From Chloroflexota bacterium (lineage in GTDB: Bacteria; Chloroflexota; UBA4733): 14,248 nucleotides of DNA. How positions within the stretch are numbered: the stretch's first letter is position 1; every line of letters begins with the position of its first letter. Of this stretch, positions 12,700-14,248 are shown in pieces. A model generated the notes under the pieces. That model had not been told where the DNA came from and did not search any database. It was given only the letters and a program-made list of their open reading frames with translations. The position numbers were made by a program, and so were the translations under genes. Where the stretch lies: positions 1 to 14,248 of the forward strand of contig JAICXR010000035.1 in assembly GCA_025980355.1 (NCBI GenBank), given 5' to 3'.

Positions 12700-14248
12700 T
12701 CAGTGCCCTTCCGATTCGAAGACGATGGCCCCGCCGACGATCGTCGCCCGGACGGACGTCTGCAGTAGCGCCTCCGGCGGTAGCGACAGGATGTTACGAT
12801 CCAGCAGCGTGATGTCGGCAAGCTTGCCGGGGGCCAGGTTGCCCAGTTCGTGTTCGCGTCCCGCGGCGTAGGCGGCGCCCAGGGTATAGGCGTGCAGCGC
12901 TTCCTCCAGGGTCAGGCACTGTTCGGGATACCAGCCGCCAGGTGGCTGGCCGTCGGCGCGTCGGCGGGTCACGGCGGCATAGAGGCCTTGCAGCACATCG
13001 AGGGTTTCCACCGGGCAGTCGGAGCCGAAGGCGAGCGCGGCGCCGCTTGCCAGGACGCTCCGCCAGGCGTAACCGAGCCGGGAACGCTCGCCCCAGAACT
13101 GATCGGCGATCGCCATATCGGCGGTGGCGTGGATCGGCTGCATGGAGGCGATGACGCCGAGCTGCGCCAGGCGAGGGAGGTCGTCCGGATGCAGCAACTG
13201 CACGTGCTCAATGCGCTGGCGGAGGCCCTTCGCCACCCAGCGCGCGCGTGTGGCGGCAAAGGCGTCCAGCACCTGCCGGTTGGCGGCATCGCCGATGGCA
13301 TGAATGGCGCAGGCCAGATCCTGATCGGCGGCGCCGGCGATCAATTCTTGTAGTTCGGCCTCGCTGGTGATCGCCACGCCGAGGTTGGCGGTGCCGGCGA
13401 ACGGCTCCAGCATCGCGGCGGTGCGCGACCCGAGCGCCCCGTCGGCAAAGATTTTCAGGCCGCCCGTCTGCAGCAACGGGTGTCCGGCGTTGCTGCGCTG
13501 CTCGCGTGGCCAGCAGGTCCGCCAGGACGCAAGGTCAACCATCATCTGGACGCGGAGCGAGAGGCCGCCCCGTTCCAGCGCCCGCACGAAGGCGGCCCGA
13601 GCGTCGGCCGCCTCCATGTCGTGGACGGCGGTGATACCGGCGCGGTTGGCGACGGCCACGGCGTCCCGAAGGGCGCGGTCGCGGTCGGCATCGCTCGGGG
13701 CCGGGACATGCCGGCGCACCAGCGCCATCGCCTCCTCGGCCAGGATGCCGCTCGGCGTTCCGTCGGCGTCGTGTTCGATGCGCCCGCCCGGCGGGTCGGC
13801 CGTCGTGGCGGTGATGCCGGCGACGGCCAACGCGGCGCTGTTTACCCAGATTGAGTGGCCATCCTTGCGACCGAACAGCATGGGATGAGTGGGAGAGAGG
13901 CGGTCCAACAGACGGCGGTGCGGCGTGACGCCGGCCCAGAGGTCCTGATTCCAGCCGCTGCCCGTTACCCAGGTCCCCGGCGCCGCCTCTTCCAGGCGCC
14001 TGCTGATTCGCCGTTCGACTTCGGCGTAGGAATCTACTTCCGTCAGCACCACCTGTTCCAGTCCCAGCCCGAACCAGAGCAGGTGGATGTGGGCATCGAC
14101 GAAGCCGGGCACGGCGAGGCCGCCGCGGAGGGCGACCACCGCGGTGCGCGGTCCGCGCAGTGACCGCGCCGCGGCGCCGAAGGCGACGACCCCGCCGTCC
14201 CAGACTGCCAGAGCGTCGCTCTCCGGCATGCCTGGGTGGAGTGGATGG
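12700..14248 (-). CDS. Amidohydrolase family 3 protein, YtcJ-like (5' end outside the window)
   Basis: Metal-dependent hydrolase of the amidohydrolase superfamily; substrate unknown. Numbering from the first visible ATG (14229), the metal-site motifs are DAHIH (45-49), the GGLKIFADGALGSRTA segment (256-271) with the conserved Lys259, HAIGDAAN (310-317), RIEHVQ (339-344) and GSDCPVE (402-408). The C-terminus has the family ending with LAPGKLADITLLD (465-477) and a final beta-strand. The true start is probably beyond the right edge: the frame stays open above 14229 as HPLHPG, which fits the usual N-terminal strand of these proteins just before PESDALAVWDGGVVAFG, and no Shine-Dalgarno precedes the ATG. 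There is no signal peptide in the visible part. It converges with the bactofilin gene across a 48-bp gap and seems functionally unrelated to it. Family members act on N-substituted formamides or other amides, so no substrate should be assigned. Confidence 0.88.
   Translation of the reverse strand, partial: HPLHPGMPESDALAVWDGGVVAFGAAARSLRGPRTAVVALRGGLAVPGFVDAHIHLLWFGLGLEQVVLTEVDSYAEVERRISRRLEEAAPGTWVTGSGWNQDLWAGVTPHRRLLDRLSPTHPMLFGRKDGHSIWVNSAALAVAGITATTADPPGGRIEHDADGTPSGILAEEAMALVRRHVPAPSDADRDRALRDAVAVANRAGITAVHDMEAADARAAFVRALERGGLSLRVQMMVDLASWRTCWPREQRSNAGHPLLQTGGLKIFADGALGSRTAAMLEPFAGTANLGVAITSEAELQELIAGAADQDLACAIHAIGDAANRQVLDAFAATRARWVAKGLRQRIEHVQLLHPDDLPRLAQLGVIASMQPIHATADMAIADQFWGERSRLGYAWRSVLASGAALAFGSDCPVETLDVLQGLYAAVTRRRADGQPPGGWYPEQCLTLEEALHAYTLGAAYAAGREHELGNLAPGKLADITLLDRNILSLPPEALLQTSVRATIVGGAIVFESEGH

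Noticed and set aside
1..14248. tRNA, rRNA, CRISPR, integrase, defence or secondary-metabolite genes
   Set aside because: I looked on both strands and saw no cloverleaf-like sequence, no repeat-spacer array and no gene of these classes; intergenic space is small and accounted for.

Overview
This is a high-GC bacterial stretch (G/C strongly favoured at third codon positions) carrying mostly core metabolic genes. Type 2 IPP isomerase, a split two-subunit ThDP E1 dehydrogenase, an E. coli-type NADP isocitrate dehydrogenase and a bactofilin with a long disordered N-terminus would fit a Chloroflexota (Thermomicrobia-like) organism. That assignment is an impression from gene content and protein flavour, not a computed placement. 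There is no rRNA, tRNA, CRISPR array, insertion sequence or phage gene.

Layout. 1-156: a short C-terminal coding fragment entering from the left edge, then a compact palindromic element (34-nt arms, 32 of 34 pairing). 212-1882 (-): a 14-TM DHA2-family drug exporter gene interrupted by one in-frame TGA. 2000-3782 (-): fni (type 2 IPP isomerase) directly behind a seven-TM protein of unknown function. 3783-3959: divergent control region with a palindrome and a 9-bp direct repeat. 3960-5982 (+): pdhA-pdhB, the E1 alpha and beta subunits, without E2 or E3. 6006-7463 (-): purF, convergent with pdhB. 7488-7654: divergent promoter region with a clear TTGACA-N18-GATACT promoter and a palindrome-rich leader. 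7655-11729 (+): sucC-sucD-icd-dapB, tightly spaced and probably one operon. 11932-12651 (+): bactofilin, GTG start, probably with its own promoter. 12700-14248 (-): an amidohydrolase of the YtcJ type whose N-terminus runs off the right edge.

How it fits together. E1 alpha/beta makes the acetyl group that feeds the TCA cycle; icd and sucCD are two TCA steps placed under one promoter. dapB, last in that operon, makes the diaminopimelate/lysine precursor, and the next gene is a bactofilin, a cytoskeletal protein often linked to cell-wall growth. fni makes the isoprenoid building block DMAPP. The exporter and the amidohydrolase look like accessory functions.

I see no clearly new system. The points most worth a second look are the interrupted exporter, the palindromic element at the left edge, the architecture of the pdhA and sucC control regions, and unusual residues in the PRPP-site segments of PurF.
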